From: Ignavibacteria bacterium UBA4661
GTDB lineage: Bacteria > Bacteroidota > Ignavibacteria > Kapaibacteriales > UBA4661
Length of the DNA stretch: 10,029 bases
Assembly: GCA_002405405.1 (NCBI GenBank)
Contig: DHLT01000100.1
Span: 863 to 10,891 of the forward strand
Direction of reading: 5' to 3'
The first letter of the stretch is position 1. Every line of letters begins with the position of its first letter. The notes beneath the pieces are model-generated. The model had not been told where the DNA came from. It worked only from the letters and a program-made list of their open reading frames with translations, and searched no databases. Below, piece after piece: positions 1-6,867 of this stretch. Both the position numbers and the translations under genes were made by a program.

Positions 1-1
1 A

Positions 2-943
2 ACCATCCGTAATATTTTGGATGGAACTGTTTTTCGTGAACCAATCGTTTGCAAAAATGTACCTCGTTTAGTTCCTAACTGGACTGCGCCTATTTGTATT
101 GGTCGTCATGCTTTTGGTGATCAGTACCGTGCCACAGATTTTGTTACCAAAGGCAAAGGAAAACTCACGATTACATATACGCCGGATGATGGCTCTACGC
201 CGCAGTCTTTCGAGGTGTATAATTTCAAAGGTGATGGTGTTGCCTTGGCGATGTACAACACGGATGAGTCAATTGTTGGTTTTGCGCAGTCATGCTTCAA
301 TCTTGCCTTGTCGAAGAAATGGCCCTTATACATGAGTACGAAAAACACGATTCTCAAAAAGTATGATGGTCGTTTCAAAGATATTTTCGAGAAAGTTTAT
401 GTAGAGCAATACAAAGAGAAATTTGCAGAAGCAGGTATTACGTATGAGCATCGGTTGATTGATGACATGGTGGCATCGGCACTCAAAATGAATGGCAATT
501 TTGTGTGGGCTTGTAAAAACTATGATGGCGATGTGCAAAGCGATATTGTGGCACAAGGTTTTGGTTCGTTGGGATTGATGACCTCTGTTCTGCTGACACC
601 GGATGGTAATACGATGGAGTCAGCAGCCGCGCATGGTACCGTTACGCGCCACTATCGTATGCACCAGCAAGGCAAGCCAACGTCGACGAATCCGATTGCA
701 TCGATTTTTGCATGGACACGCGGATTAGCATTTCGTGGCAAAAAAGATGGCAATACGGAGTTAATCAACTTTGCAAACACCTTGGAGCGCGTGTGCGTAG
801 AGAGCGTAGAGCAAGGACACATGACCAAAGACTTGGCAGTGTGTGTCCACGGGAATGCAGTCGAGCATGGCAAACACTTCCTCTACACCGAAGAATTTTT
901 GGATGTCATCGACAGCAATTTGCGTTCGGCATTGACGGTGTGA
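2..943 (+). CDS. icd: NADP-dependent isocitrate dehydrogenase, eukaryote-like dimeric type (5' end missing)
   Basis: Oxidatively decarboxylates isocitrate to 2-oxoglutarate with NADP+ in the cytoplasm (TCA cycle, NADPH supply). The frame is open from base 2, so the gene runs off the left edge; 313 residues are visible. By recalled alignment to human IDH1 about 97 N-terminal residues are missing. Substrate arginines are present as TIRN (residue 3, IDH1 R100), FREP (residue 12, R109) and [12 protein letters not shown] (residue 35, R132), with Tyr42 matching Y139. The catalytic lysine sits in STKNT (residue 114, K212), and metal-binding aspartates in NYDGDVQSD (residues 177 and 181, D275/D279). 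[11 protein letters not shown] and [16 protein letters not shown] are also family-typical. The TTG at 17 is internal, not the start. A strong terminator follows, so icd is probably the last gene of its transcript. No damage is visible. Confidence 0.96.
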   Translation, partial: TIRNILDGTVFREPIVCKNVPRLVPNWTAPICIGRHAFGDQYRATDFVTKGKGKLTITYTPDDGSTPQSFEVYNFKGDGVALAMYNTDESIVGFAQSCFNLALSKKWPLYMSTKNTILKKYDGRFKDIFEKVYVEQYKEKFAEAGITYEHRLIDDMVASALKMNGNFVWACKNYDGDVQSDIVAQGFGSLGLMTSVLLTPDGNTMESAAAHGTVTRHYRMHQQGKPTSTNPIASIFAWTRGLAFRGKKDGNTELINFANTLERVCVESVEQGHMTKDLAVCVHGNAVEHGKHFLYTEEFLDVIDSNLRSALTV

Positions 944-977
944 CAGCTTTGTGAGCTTGATAGTAATCGTAATGATT

Positions 978-1011
978 AAGGCGAGCATAGAATAATTGCT
1001 CGCCTTTTTTT
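978..1011 (+). terminator. Intrinsic terminator after icd
   Basis: A perfect 10-bp stem (aaggcgagca at 978-987 with tgctcgcctt at 997-1006) encloses a 9-base loop and runs straight into a T tract (1005-1011). This is a canonical Rho-independent terminator 34 bases past the icd stop. It separates icd from the hepT-mntA-bshB1 cluster. Confidence 0.93.
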
Positions 1012-1056
1012 CATTAGAACTTTTTGGACATGAGAAATTTTTCCATTCTGCTTTCG

Positions 1057-1073
1057 ATAGTAAATTGTACTAT
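1057..1073. repeat. Short inverted repeat upstream of hepT
   Basis: The 6-bp arms atagta and tactat flank a 5-base spacer, about 75 bases before the hepT start in an otherwise AT-rich gap. It could be an operator for an autoregulated toxin-antitoxin promoter. A 6-bp repeat is short and may be chance. Confidence 0.25.
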
Positions 1074-1147
1074 ATCCTGCTTACGTACTTCGCGTGAAAT
1101 ATGATGCAGAAGTATATCGACAGATACATATTATACGCTGAATCATA

Positions 1148-1579
1148 ATGATTGACACAACCTATCTCCAACGTTGTATTGCGACATTATCGCAAGCATA
1201 CTCGCTCTTACTCAGTGCAGAGCGTGAGAGCATTATGTATGACATGTATCGCTCTGCTTGTGTCAAAGAATTTGAAATTATTCTTGAGCAGATCGGTAAG
1301 CTCTTGCGTAAGGTTTTAAAGTCATATTTTCATTCTGCAAAAGAAGTAGATCGATTACAGTTCAAGGACATTTTTCGTCATGCTGTTGTGCACAGTATCA
1401 TTAGTGATGAAGAATGCGAACGATGGTTAGTATATCGTGATAATCGCAACAATACAGCACATGATTATGGCGAAGATTTTGCGGAGCAGACACTACAACT
1501 TTTGGCAGAATTCATTGCTGATGCAACCCGCATGGTAACACATATCGAGCAGAACAATGCTTCTCAGAGAGAAAGATAG
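1148..1579 (+). CDS. hepT: HEPN-domain protein, HepT / HI0074-type (putative type VII toxin)
   Basis: A 143-residue, all-helical HEPN protein of the kind annotated as 'nucleotidyltransferase substrate-binding, HI0074 family'. The C-terminal half carries the HEPN signature RNNTAHDY (Arg100, His105, Tyr107), which is exactly R-x4-H-x-Y. In studied HepT toxins Arg and His form the RNase site, and the partner MntA inactivates the toxin by adding AMP to the Tyr. Family-like features before it are FEIILEQIGKLLRKVL (from residue 42) and the ISDEECERWL stretch (residues 85-94). Length fits the family. The start ATG at 1148 has no clear Shine-Dalgarno site. The gene overlaps the downstream nucleotidyltransferase gene by 23 bases, so translation is probably coupled. 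Whether it is an active toxin or a housekeeping substrate-binding subunit cannot be read from sequence. Confidence 0.82.
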   Translation: MIDTTYLQRCIATLSQAYSLLLSAERESIMYDMYRSACVKEFEIILEQIGKLLRKVLKSYFHSAKEVDRLQFKDIFRHAVVHSIISDEECERWLVYRDNRNNTAHDYGEDFAEQTLQLLAEFIADATRMVTHIEQNNASQRER

Positions 1580-1868
1580 ACAAGCGCTCATTGCTATTTT
1601 TTCTTCGGTGGACATACCTATCGAAGTGTGGGCGTATTGCAGTCGTGTCAATGGCACAGCACATTCCGGTAGCGATCTTGATCTTGTGTTTCGTACTGCC
1701 GACTTGCAACCCTTACCCTTTGCAGTGTATAGTAACCTTGTTGAGCGTATTTACGATAGTACGATTCCTATTGTGGTAGAGTTGCGCGATTGGTCGCGTT
1801 TGCCTGCAAGTTTTCATCAGAACATTACAGCACGCCATGAAATTTTATTCCCTCCTCAACAATCATAG
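1557..1868 (+). CDS. mntA: Minimal nucleotidyltransferase, MntA / HI0073-type (putative antitoxin)
   Basis: A 103-residue MNT-fold protein. The family motif GS-x10-D-x-D is present as CSRVNGTAHSGSDLDL: Ser29, ten residues, then Asp40 and Asp42, the metal-binding pair. The first Gly of the GS motif is Cys28. A third acidic residue in the strand IPIVVELRDW is Glu75, where the family more often has Asp. The tail WSRLPASFHQNITARHEILF resembles the usual C-terminal strand and helix of HI0073-type proteins. In characterised pairs the MNT protein transfers AMP to the HEPN tyrosine and neutralises the toxin. ATG 1557 lies inside hepT, giving toxin-first order and tight coupling. Because the GS loop contacts the nucleotide triphosphate, the Gly-to-Cys change may reduce or alter activity; this is inference. 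Confidence 0.8.
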   Translation: MLLREKDRQALIAIFSSVDIPIEVWAYCSRVNGTAHSGSDLDLVFRTADLQPLPFAVYSNLVERIYDSTIPIVVELRDWSRLPASFHQNITARHEILFPPQQS

Positions 1869-1882
1869 TTCCCTCTTACTCC

Positions 1883-2566
1883 ATGACACATTTCGTCCCT
1901 GATATTCAGTATCGTTCCGATGATTCTTCTTCACAGTCTTCTTATGGACAAACTTTTGACGCACTATGGATTGCAGCACACCCCGATGATGCCGAGTTAA
2001 CTTGTGGTGGAAGCATTGCGGCAATGGTGCAAGAGGGCAAGCGCGTTGCTATCGTTGATTGTACGCGGGGCGAACTTGGTTCACGCGGTACACCTGAAAC
2101 ACGTCGTGAAGAAGCGATTGCGGCATCAAAGGTTTTGGGTATTGGTGAACGCTGGAATCTCGGTATTCCTGATGGTGATGTCACGATTACACCCGACCAT
2201 ATTCAGCGCATTGTCGTAGCGTTACGATATTTTCGACCAACTCTTCTGCTATTCCCACCTAACTTTGATCGCCATATCGATCATGAAGATGTACATCGCC
2301 TTGTTCGCAAAGCACATTTTGCCAGCGGACTGCGAAAAATCGAAACTATGTTTCATGGGGAAGCTCAAGCACCATTTCGCCCGAAGCGCATGTTTGCCTA
2401 TATGCAGACCTACACGATTCCCGCAGATTTATATATCGACACAAGTACCACCTTTGAATATAAACTTCGTGCAATGCGGGCATACAGTACGCAGTTTCAT
2501 ACCGAGCAGAAACATATAGACGACCAAGAACCGCAAACATTTATTTCGCGCCCGGAGTTTGTGTAA
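1883..2566 (+). CDS. bshB1: BshB1-like N-acetylglucosaminyl-malate deacetylase (PIG-L/LmbE family), C-terminus cut by in-frame TAA
   Basis: Zinc-dependent deacetylase of the LmbE/PIG-L family; BshB1 removes acetyl from GlcNAc-malate, the second step of bacillithiol synthesis. The zinc and catalytic motif AAHPDDAEL is at residues 31-39 (His33, Asp35, Asp36), and DRHIDHEDV supplies His131 and His134. TRGELGSRGTPETRREEA and NLGIPDGD are also typical of BshB1. The open frame gives 227 residues, then TAA at 2564. The same frame continues at once with family-typical sequence to a TAG at 2675, so the intact protein would be about 264 residues. About 26 residues, rich in Ser, precede the usual domain start, and no later in-frame start lies close to the domain. 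ATG 1883 lies 14 bases after mntA, suggesting cotranscription. The active site is complete in the shortened product, but stability is uncertain. A different PIG-L substrate is possible. Confidence 0.85.
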   Translation: MTHFVPDIQYRSDDSSSQSSYGQTFDALWIAAHPDDAELTCGGSIAAMVQEGKRVAIVDCTRGELGSRGTPETRREEAIAASKVLGIGERWNLGIPDGDVTITPDHIQRIVVALRYFRPTLLLFPPNFDRHIDHEDVHRLVRKAHFASGLRKIETMFHGEAQAPFRPKRMFAYMQTYTIPADLYIDTSTTFEYKLRAMRAYSTQFHTEQKHIDDQEPQTFISRPEFV

Positions 2567-2677
2567 TTTATCGATGCACGAGCGCGCTATTTTGGGGAGC
2601 GTGTTGGGGTAAAATACGCGGAGGCATACCAAACAATTGAGCCATTAGGGCTTTCGTCTTTATCGTTATTGCTGTAG
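2564..2677 (+). pseudogene. In-frame TAA and detached C-terminal tail of bshB1
   Basis: TAA at 2564-2566 follows PEFV. Without any frame change the next codons read FIDARARYFGERVGVKYAEAY, the C-terminal region expected of BshB1 (compare the ARxRxFGxxxGVxYAE pattern of the family), and end at TAG 2675-2677. The tail has no start codon of its own, so it is not made unless the stop is read through or is a sequence error. Confidence 0.85.
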
Positions 2678-2722
2678 CTGTACCGGAAAATATCGCCTAG
2701 AAAAATTTTTCTGCAAAAATTC

Positions 2723-3004
2723 TTGGTATCGGAAAACTTCTCTCCTATTTTAGCTACATCAACCTCGATACGATGTATTCTCGACAAGTACCCTTTCAAG
2801 ATTTCTCTCAAGATAGTGTTGCAAAAAATACCACCGCTTGTCTGTCATAGCTTGGGCTGGTATTTGTTCTATGGGGAAGTTGCTTACGATGGCAAGCGTA
2901 CCGTTGTGCATACGCGCTTGTACGAAGAAAAGCATAGACTCCTTGAAGAATCTTTCGCACGAAGTCAAATCGTACGACGTTCATATCGAGTACGCAGAGC
3001 ATAG
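2723..3004 (+). CDS. Doubtful small ORF, unknown function
   Basis: 93 codons from a TTG, or a shorter product from an internal start. I do not recognise it. The C-terminal part (GWYLFYGEVAYDGKR, then LYEEKHRLLEESFARSQIV and an Arg-rich end) looks protein-like. The N-terminal part is Lys/Ile-rich and unconvincing, and there is no ATG start or Shine-Dalgarno site. A second + frame is open over the same DNA to about 3008, and ATG 2773 opens a third short frame. The region could be a decayed gene with a frameshift or plain spacer. No membrane segment or known motif is visible. Confidence 0.2.
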   Translation: MVSENFSPILATSTSIRCILDKYPFKISLKIVLQKIPPLVCHSLGWYLFYGEVAYDGKRTVVHTRLYEEKHRLLEESFARSQIVRRSYRVRRA

Positions 3005-3066
3005 ATGATAGTTATTGTGGGTTGGCACGCATATCTCGTACAATTATAGTTCGTGCAGGCATATCG

Positions 3067-3094
3067 ACAGATTTATACAGACATACACAGACAT
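3067..3094 (+). repeat. Three ACAGA units at 10-bp spacing upstream of fadN
   Basis: The pentamer acaga begins at 3067, 3077 and 3087, exactly one helical turn apart; the last two share the octamer acagacat. It ends 59 bases before the fadN start, where a fatty-acid-responsive regulator might bind. It does not match the Bacillus or E. coli FadR operators I know. The regulatory role is inference. Confidence 0.35.
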
Positions 3095-3143
3095 TTGCTG
3101 ATTTTTTTTCGCTCATAGTATCAATCACTTTTTTGTTCGTTAC

Positions 3144-3148
3144 GGAGG
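3144..3148 (+). promoter_or_regulatory. Ribosome binding site that fixes the fadN start
   Basis: GGAGG lies 5 bases before ATG 3154. The frame is open upstream to at least 3022, but this site and the immediate onset of the Rossmann strand (AAVIGSGTMG) show that 3154 is the start. Confidence 0.85.
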
Positions 3149-3153
3149 TTTTC

Positions 3154-5451
3154 ATGTCGCAAGCAATACGCCGCGCGGCTGTTATTGGTTCAGGAACAAT
3201 GGGTGCGCAAATTGCCGCACACTTGACGAATGCCGGAATTCCAACCTTGATTTTAGATATTCCCGCCACAGAAGGCAAAGACAAAAATGCTATTGTCAAA
3301 GCAGGTGTTGAGCGTGCGCGCAAAGCAAAGCCTGCAGCATTTATGGCGGCAGATCGGGCGCATTTGCTTACGCTAGGAAATACCGAAGACGACTTTGCCA
3401 AACTCGGCGAAGTTGATTGGATTATCGAAGCTGTGTTTGAAAAACTTGATGTCAAACATGAGTTGTGGGAACGTGTTGAAAAAGTTGCTGCACCTCATGC
3501 CATCATTAGTTCTAATTCGAGTGGTATCCCAATGGCAATGCAAATCGAAGGGCGTAGCGATAGCTTCAAAGCGCGTTTTGTCGGGGCACACTTTTTTGTG
3601 CCACCACGCTATTTGTATTTGTTGGAATTGATTCCTACACCGCATACAACCTCACAAACACTGGCGACGCTTCGTGAATTCGGCGATAAAGTCCTTGGTA
3701 AAGGGATTGTCATTGCCAATGATGTTCCCGGCTTTGTCGCAAATCGTATCGGTGTGTACTCGCTTATGCAGTGCATGAAAGCAATGAATCAGTATGGCTT
3801 GACACCGAATGAAGTTGATGTACTGACAGGTACACTTATCGGACGACCAAAGTCAGCGACATTCCGTACAGCGGATTTATCGGGTATTGATGTTCTTGCT
3901 AATGTTGCTAATGGACTTGCGGCAACGACGGGAGAAGACTTTGCTCTGCCGCCGATCATTTCAGCGATGCTTGAGAAAAAATTATTGGGCGAAAAAACAA
4001 AAGCAGGTTTCTACAAAGCGGATAAATCATCAGGCAAGCGAACAATTCTGACCTTGAATTTTGATACGCTTGAATATGAAGATCGTGGTAAAGTAACTAT
4101 CAAAGCAACGGAAGAGATTAAGAAACTTGATTCTGCTTCGGCACGCCACAAAGCGTTGATGTCTCTTGAGGGTAAGTACGGGGATTTCATGCGCGTAACA
4201 ACATATGATATGCTTCACTATGCGTGTGAGAAAGTCGGTGTTGTGGCAAGCGATTATCGTGAAATTGATAATGGCTTAAAATGGGGCTTCGCATGGGAAC
4301 TCGGTCCTTTTGAGATCATCGATATCCTTGGTCATCAAGCCGTTGCGGATGCTTTTGTCGGTATGGGTAAAACCATTCCCGCAATACTTAGTGAACGGAT
4401 TGCATCGGGCGAGAAATTCTACCCTGAAACTCAGCCTTCAACAACAATGCACGGCGCTATTGTGTTGAAAGATTTGAAACGTGATGCTACCAAGATTATC
4501 AAGAAAAACTCGGGTGCTTCGTTAGTCGATCTTGGCGATGGTATTGCCTTGTTGGAATTCCACAGCAAAATGAATGCTCTCGGTGATGAAGCGGTGAATA
4601 TGGGCATTTGGGCGCAAAAAAATCTTGGGCAGAATTTTGAAGGATTAGTTGTTGGTAACAATGGCGAAAATTTTTCTGCGGGTGCAAATCTTGCAGCAAT
4701 TCTTGGTGGTGCACAAGCAGGTGAATTCGATGAGATTAACATTGCTATCAAGCGATTCCAAAAATTTACTGTTGGTATGCGCTATGCGCCATTTCCGGTG
4801 GTCGTAGCACCATTTAATCTTGCCCTTGGCGGTGGTTGCGAAATCCAATTGTGGTCAGATGCAGTGCAAGCAAGCGCGGAACTCTATACAGGATTGGTAG
4901 AAATGGGTGTTGGCTTGATTCCTGCCGGTGGTGGAACGACAGAAATGTTGATTCGTTTTGCTCAGCAATTACACCCCGAAGCAAATCCTTTTGAAGCTCC
5001 TAAACGTGCGTTTATGATGATTGCCATGGCAAAGGTTTCGACGTCTGCACTCGAAGCCCGCGAGATGGGGATTCTTCGTGCAAACGATGGCATTACGATG
5101 AATCGTGCTCGCGTGATTCAAGCGGCAAAAGAGCGTGCCTTGACGCTGGCAAAAGATTATGTTATACCTACCCCGCGTACCGTAACAGTACTCGGTGAGA
5201 GTGCATATGCCAATCTTGTGCAAGCCGCATGGTCAATGCGTGAGGCAAATCAAATCACCGATTATGATCTGCACTTGGCAAAGAGCTTGGCGCGCATTCT
5301 TTCAGGTGGTCTTCTTAATCGTAAAGAAACCGTCAGCGAGGACTATTTGCTTGATTTGGAGCGTGAAGTGTTCTTGTCCTTGTGCGGTCAGCGCAAAACA
5401 CAAGAGCGCATCGCCAGCATTTTGACCAAAGGCAAACCGCTTCGTAACTAA
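3154..5451 (+). CDS. fadN: FadN-type 3-hydroxyacyl-CoA dehydrogenase / enoyl-CoA hydratase fusion
   Basis: Bifunctional beta-oxidation enzyme of 765 residues: hydrates enoyl-CoA and oxidises L-3-hydroxyacyl-CoA with NAD+. Domain order is dehydrogenase first, hydratase second, as in Bacillus FadN (about 789 residues) and opposite to E. coli FadB. The NAD-binding GSGTMG is at residues 12-17, the catalytic His146 is in GAHFFVPPRY, and the signature DVPGFVANRIG is at 190-200. A second dehydrogenase C-terminal half spans about 352-430 (GPFEIID from 384). The crotonase domain starts near 456, with oxyanion-hole segments NFSAGANL (506-513) and LALGGGCEI. Both catalytic glutamates are present, Glu563 and Glu583, 20 apart as in rat crotonase. 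HFFVPPR replaces the commoner HFFNPxR, a change seen in FadN-like enzymes as far as I recall. It is first of a fadN-fadA-fadE set and uses TAA as its normal stop. Confidence 0.95.
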   Translation: MSQAIRRAAVIGSGTMGAQIAAHLTNAGIPTLILDIPATEGKDKNAIVKAGVERARKAKPAAFMAADRAHLLTLGNTEDDFAKLGEVDWIIEAVFEKLDVKHELWERVEKVAAPHAIISSNSSGIPMAMQIEGRSDSFKARFVGAHFFVPPRYLYLLELIPTPHTTSQTLATLREFGDKVLGKGIVIANDVPGFVANRIGVYSLMQCMKAMNQYGLTPNEVDVLTGTLIGRPKSATFRTADLSGIDVLANVANGLAATTGEDFALPPIISAMLEKKLLGEKTKAGFYKADKSSGKRTILTLNFDTLEYEDRGKVTIKATEEIKKLDSASARHKALMSLEGKYGDFMRVTTYDMLHYACEKVGVVASDYREIDNGLKWGFAWELGPFEIIDILGHQAVADAFVGMGKTIPAILSERIASGEKFYPETQPSTTMHGAIVLKDLKRDATKIIKKNSGASLVDLGDGIALLEFHSKMNALGDEAVNMGIWAQKNLGQNFEGLVVGNNGENFSAGANLAAILGGAQAGEFDEINIAIKRFQKFTVGMRYAPFPVVVAPFNLALGGGCEIQLWSDAVQASAELYTGLVEMGVGLIPAGGGTTEMLIRFAQQLHPEANPFEAPKRAFMMIAMAKVSTSALEAREMGILRANDGITMNRARVIQAAKERALTLAKDYVIPTPRTVTVLGESAYANLVQAAWSMREANQITDYDLHLAKSLARILSGGLLNRKETVSEDYLLDLEREVFLSLCGQRKTQERIASILTKGKPLRN

Positions 5452-5653
5452 GCGTGGAGCATTTGAGGAGAACTTTTTTCAAAGTAACCTAACCCAGTCC
5501 TTAGGACAGCCCTCTACTTAGAGGAGAGGGCAGCTTAAGAAAACGCACACGTTTGCGAAATCGGGAGAGGTTTCAAAAGTTACATTGGAAAAGTTTCTCT
5601 CAATGCAAAGTGAATGAACTATCTTTTTTGATTTCAACTACGAGTATAGAACC
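5452..5653. other. fadN-fadA intergenic region with repeat-like stem-loops
   Basis: This 202-base gap is unusually long for a fadNAE cluster. An SD-like gaggag (5465-5470) shortly after the fadN stop has no start codon after it. The palindromic element at 5497-5531 follows, then a small aaacg/cgttt hairpin with loop caca. The fadA start itself has no clear Shine-Dalgarno site. No gene is visible. Confidence 0.5.
5497..5531. repeat. REP-like double palindrome between fadN and fadA
   Basis: Two adjacent palindromes: gtccttaggac (5497-5507), and a 7-bp stem gccctct (5509-5515) with agagggc (5525-5531). The second can also fold as cctcta (5511-5516) with tagagg (5519-5524), so two structures compete. 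Such GC-rich ccctct/agaggg palindromes in short gaps often belong to dispersed repeat families. There is only one copy in this window, so repeat status is unproven. Without a following T tract it is not a standard terminator, but it could attenuate or stabilise the fad transcript. Confidence 0.45.
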
Positions 5654-6826
5654 ATGAAAAATGCAGTAATCGTCAGCGCGGTACGGACAGCCGTAGGGCG
5701 CGGCAAAAAAGGAACACTTGCTAATACTCGACCCGATGATTTGGGCGCATTAGTGATTGAAGAAGCGGTCAAGCGCGCAGGCATCTCGAAAGCATTAGTC
5801 GAGGATGTGATTATGGGTTGTGCTATGCCCGAAGCCGAGCAGGGTTTGAATGTTGCCCGTGCGGCAAGTATTCTTGCGGGTTTGCCGGATTCATCGGCGG
5901 CAATGACCATCAATCGTTTTTGTTCGAGTGGTTTACAGTCTATCGCATTAGTTGCACAGTCAGTGATGACCGGCATGAGTGATTGCGGAGTTGCCGGCGG
6001 TATGGAGTCGATGAGTATGATTCCGATGTCGGGCAATACACCATCGCTCAATCGTAAACTTGTGGATACACGCCCCGGTGTGTATATGAATATGGGTCTG
6101 ACAGCTGAAAATGTTGCCGTGAAATATGGTATTTCACGCGAGGAGCAAGATGAGTTTGCTGTGCGCTCACATCAAAATGGTGTGCGTGCTACGCAAGAAG
6201 GAAAGTTCAAAGATGAGATCGTACCTGTTTCGGTGCGGGTTGACTCGCTGAAAGGAACAAAAGTCAAATCGGAGACAGTGTCTTTTGACAAAGATGAATT
6301 GCTCCGTGCTGATACATCGATGGAGACATTAGCACAGTTGCGTCCTGCCTTCAAAGAAGGTGGTACGGTAACAGCAGGTAATGCCTCGCCATTTAGTGAT
6401 GGTGCGGCGGCAGTAGTGGTGATGAGCGAAGACAAAGCCCGCGAGCAAGGCGTAAAGCCACTCGCACGGTTTGTAACCTTTGCCGTAGCAGGTGTTGCTC
6501 CTGAATACATGGGCATTGGTCCCGTTGAAGCAGTACCCAAAGCATTGAAAAATGCAGGACTAACGCTCAATGATATTGATCTTATCGAACTCAACGAAGC
6601 ATTTGCCGCACAGGCACTTGCGGTCATTAAAACGCTCGGCATGGACATGAGTAAAGTCAATGTGAATGGCGGTGCCATCGGTTTGGGGCATCCTTTGGGT
6701 TGTTCCGGGGCAAAGCTCACAGTATCAGCGATCCATGAATTGCAACGACGAGGCGGCAAATATGGTTTGATTACCATGTGCGTAGGCGGCGGTCAGGGCG
6801 CGGCAGGCATTATTGAAATGTTATAG
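5654..6826 (+). CDS. fadA: Acetyl-CoA C-acyltransferase (3-ketoacyl-CoA thiolase)
   Basis: Cleaves 3-ketoacyl-CoA with CoA to give acetyl-CoA and a shortened acyl-CoA, the last beta-oxidation step. The 390 residues match the usual thiolase length. The nucleophile Cys90 is in [18 protein letters not shown] carries the Asn of the active site, His346 is in [13 protein letters not shown], and the second catalytic Cys376 is in [11 protein letters not shown]. The N-terminus ([14 protein letters not shown]) starts at the normal place, supporting ATG 5654 despite the weak ribosome binding site. It lies between fadN and fadE, the order of the Bacillus fadNAE operon; together with FadN it supplies the full cycle after dehydrogenation. 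A biosynthetic acetoacetyl-CoA thiolase would have the same motifs, but the context argues for degradation. Confidence 0.95.
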   Translation: MKNAVIVSAVRTAVGRGKKGTLANTRPDDLGALVIEEAVKRAGISKALVEDVIMGCAMPEAEQGLNVARAASILAGLPDSSAAMTINRFCSSGLQSIALVAQSVMTGMSDCGVAGGMESMSMIPMSGNTPSLNRKLVDTRPGVYMNMGLTAENVAVKYGISREEQDEFAVRSHQNGVRATQEGKFKDEIVPVSVRVDSLKGTKVKSETVSFDKDELLRADTSMETLAQLRPAFKEGGTVTAGNASPFSDGAAAVVVMSEDKAREQGVKPLARFVTFAVAGVAPEYMGIGPVEAVPKALKNAGLTLNDIDLIELNEAFAAQALAVIKTLGMDMSKVNVNGGAIGLGHPLGCSGAKLTVSAIHELQRRGGKYGLITMCVGGGQGAAGIIEML

Positions 6827-6857
6827 CATCATTTTTCTTTCATTTTTTAACACAAAC

Positions 6858-6863
6858 GAGGAG
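6858..6863 (+). promoter_or_regulatory. Ribosome binding site of fadE
   Basis: GAGGAG ends 4 bases before ATG 6868, in the 41-base gap after fadA. It supports this start and independent translation initiation of fadE within the cluster. Confidence 0.75.
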
Positions 6864-6867
6864 CATC

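Larger units (their letters stand above)
2678..3153. other. 476-base intergenic region between bshB1 and fadN
   Basis: No confident gene lies here. The + strand has overlapping open stretches in two frames between about 2720 and 3008, described separately. No convincing intrinsic terminator follows bshB1. The last 100 bases hold a phased ACAGA repeat, a T-rich run and the fadN ribosome binding site. The fadN promoter should lie here, but I cannot pick a -10/-35 pair with confidence. Confidence 0.5.

Noticed and set aside
2759..2968. 69-codon ORF on the - strand in the bshB1-fadN gap
   Set aside because: No recognisable motif or ribosome site, and it lies opposite equally weak + frames; not supportable as a gene.
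1114..3072. Shared 12-mer atatcgacagat at 1114-1125 and 3061-3072, upstream of hepT and fadN
   Set aside because: In 10 kb a few shared 12-mers are expected by chance, and its distance to the two starts differs (23 versus 82 bases).
3022..3153. Longer fadN start giving 44 extra residues
   Set aside because: GGAGG at 3144 and the immediate Rossmann strand after ATG 3154 fix the start; the upstream residues are not family-like and overlap the probable regulatory region.
5449..5463. Genome-wide reassignment of TAA to an amino acid
   Set aside because: The fadN and fadE TAA codons sit at expected protein ends and the fadE one is followed by a terminator-like hairpin, so TAA still serves as a stop here; only suppression or local causes remain.
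5638..6051. 137-codon ORF on the - strand
   Set aside because: Antisense shadow of fadA, which has complete catalytic residues on the + strand.
6172..6777. 201-codon ORF on the - strand
   Set aside because: Antisense shadow of fadA; low-complexity Ser/Ala/Thr-rich translation with no domain.
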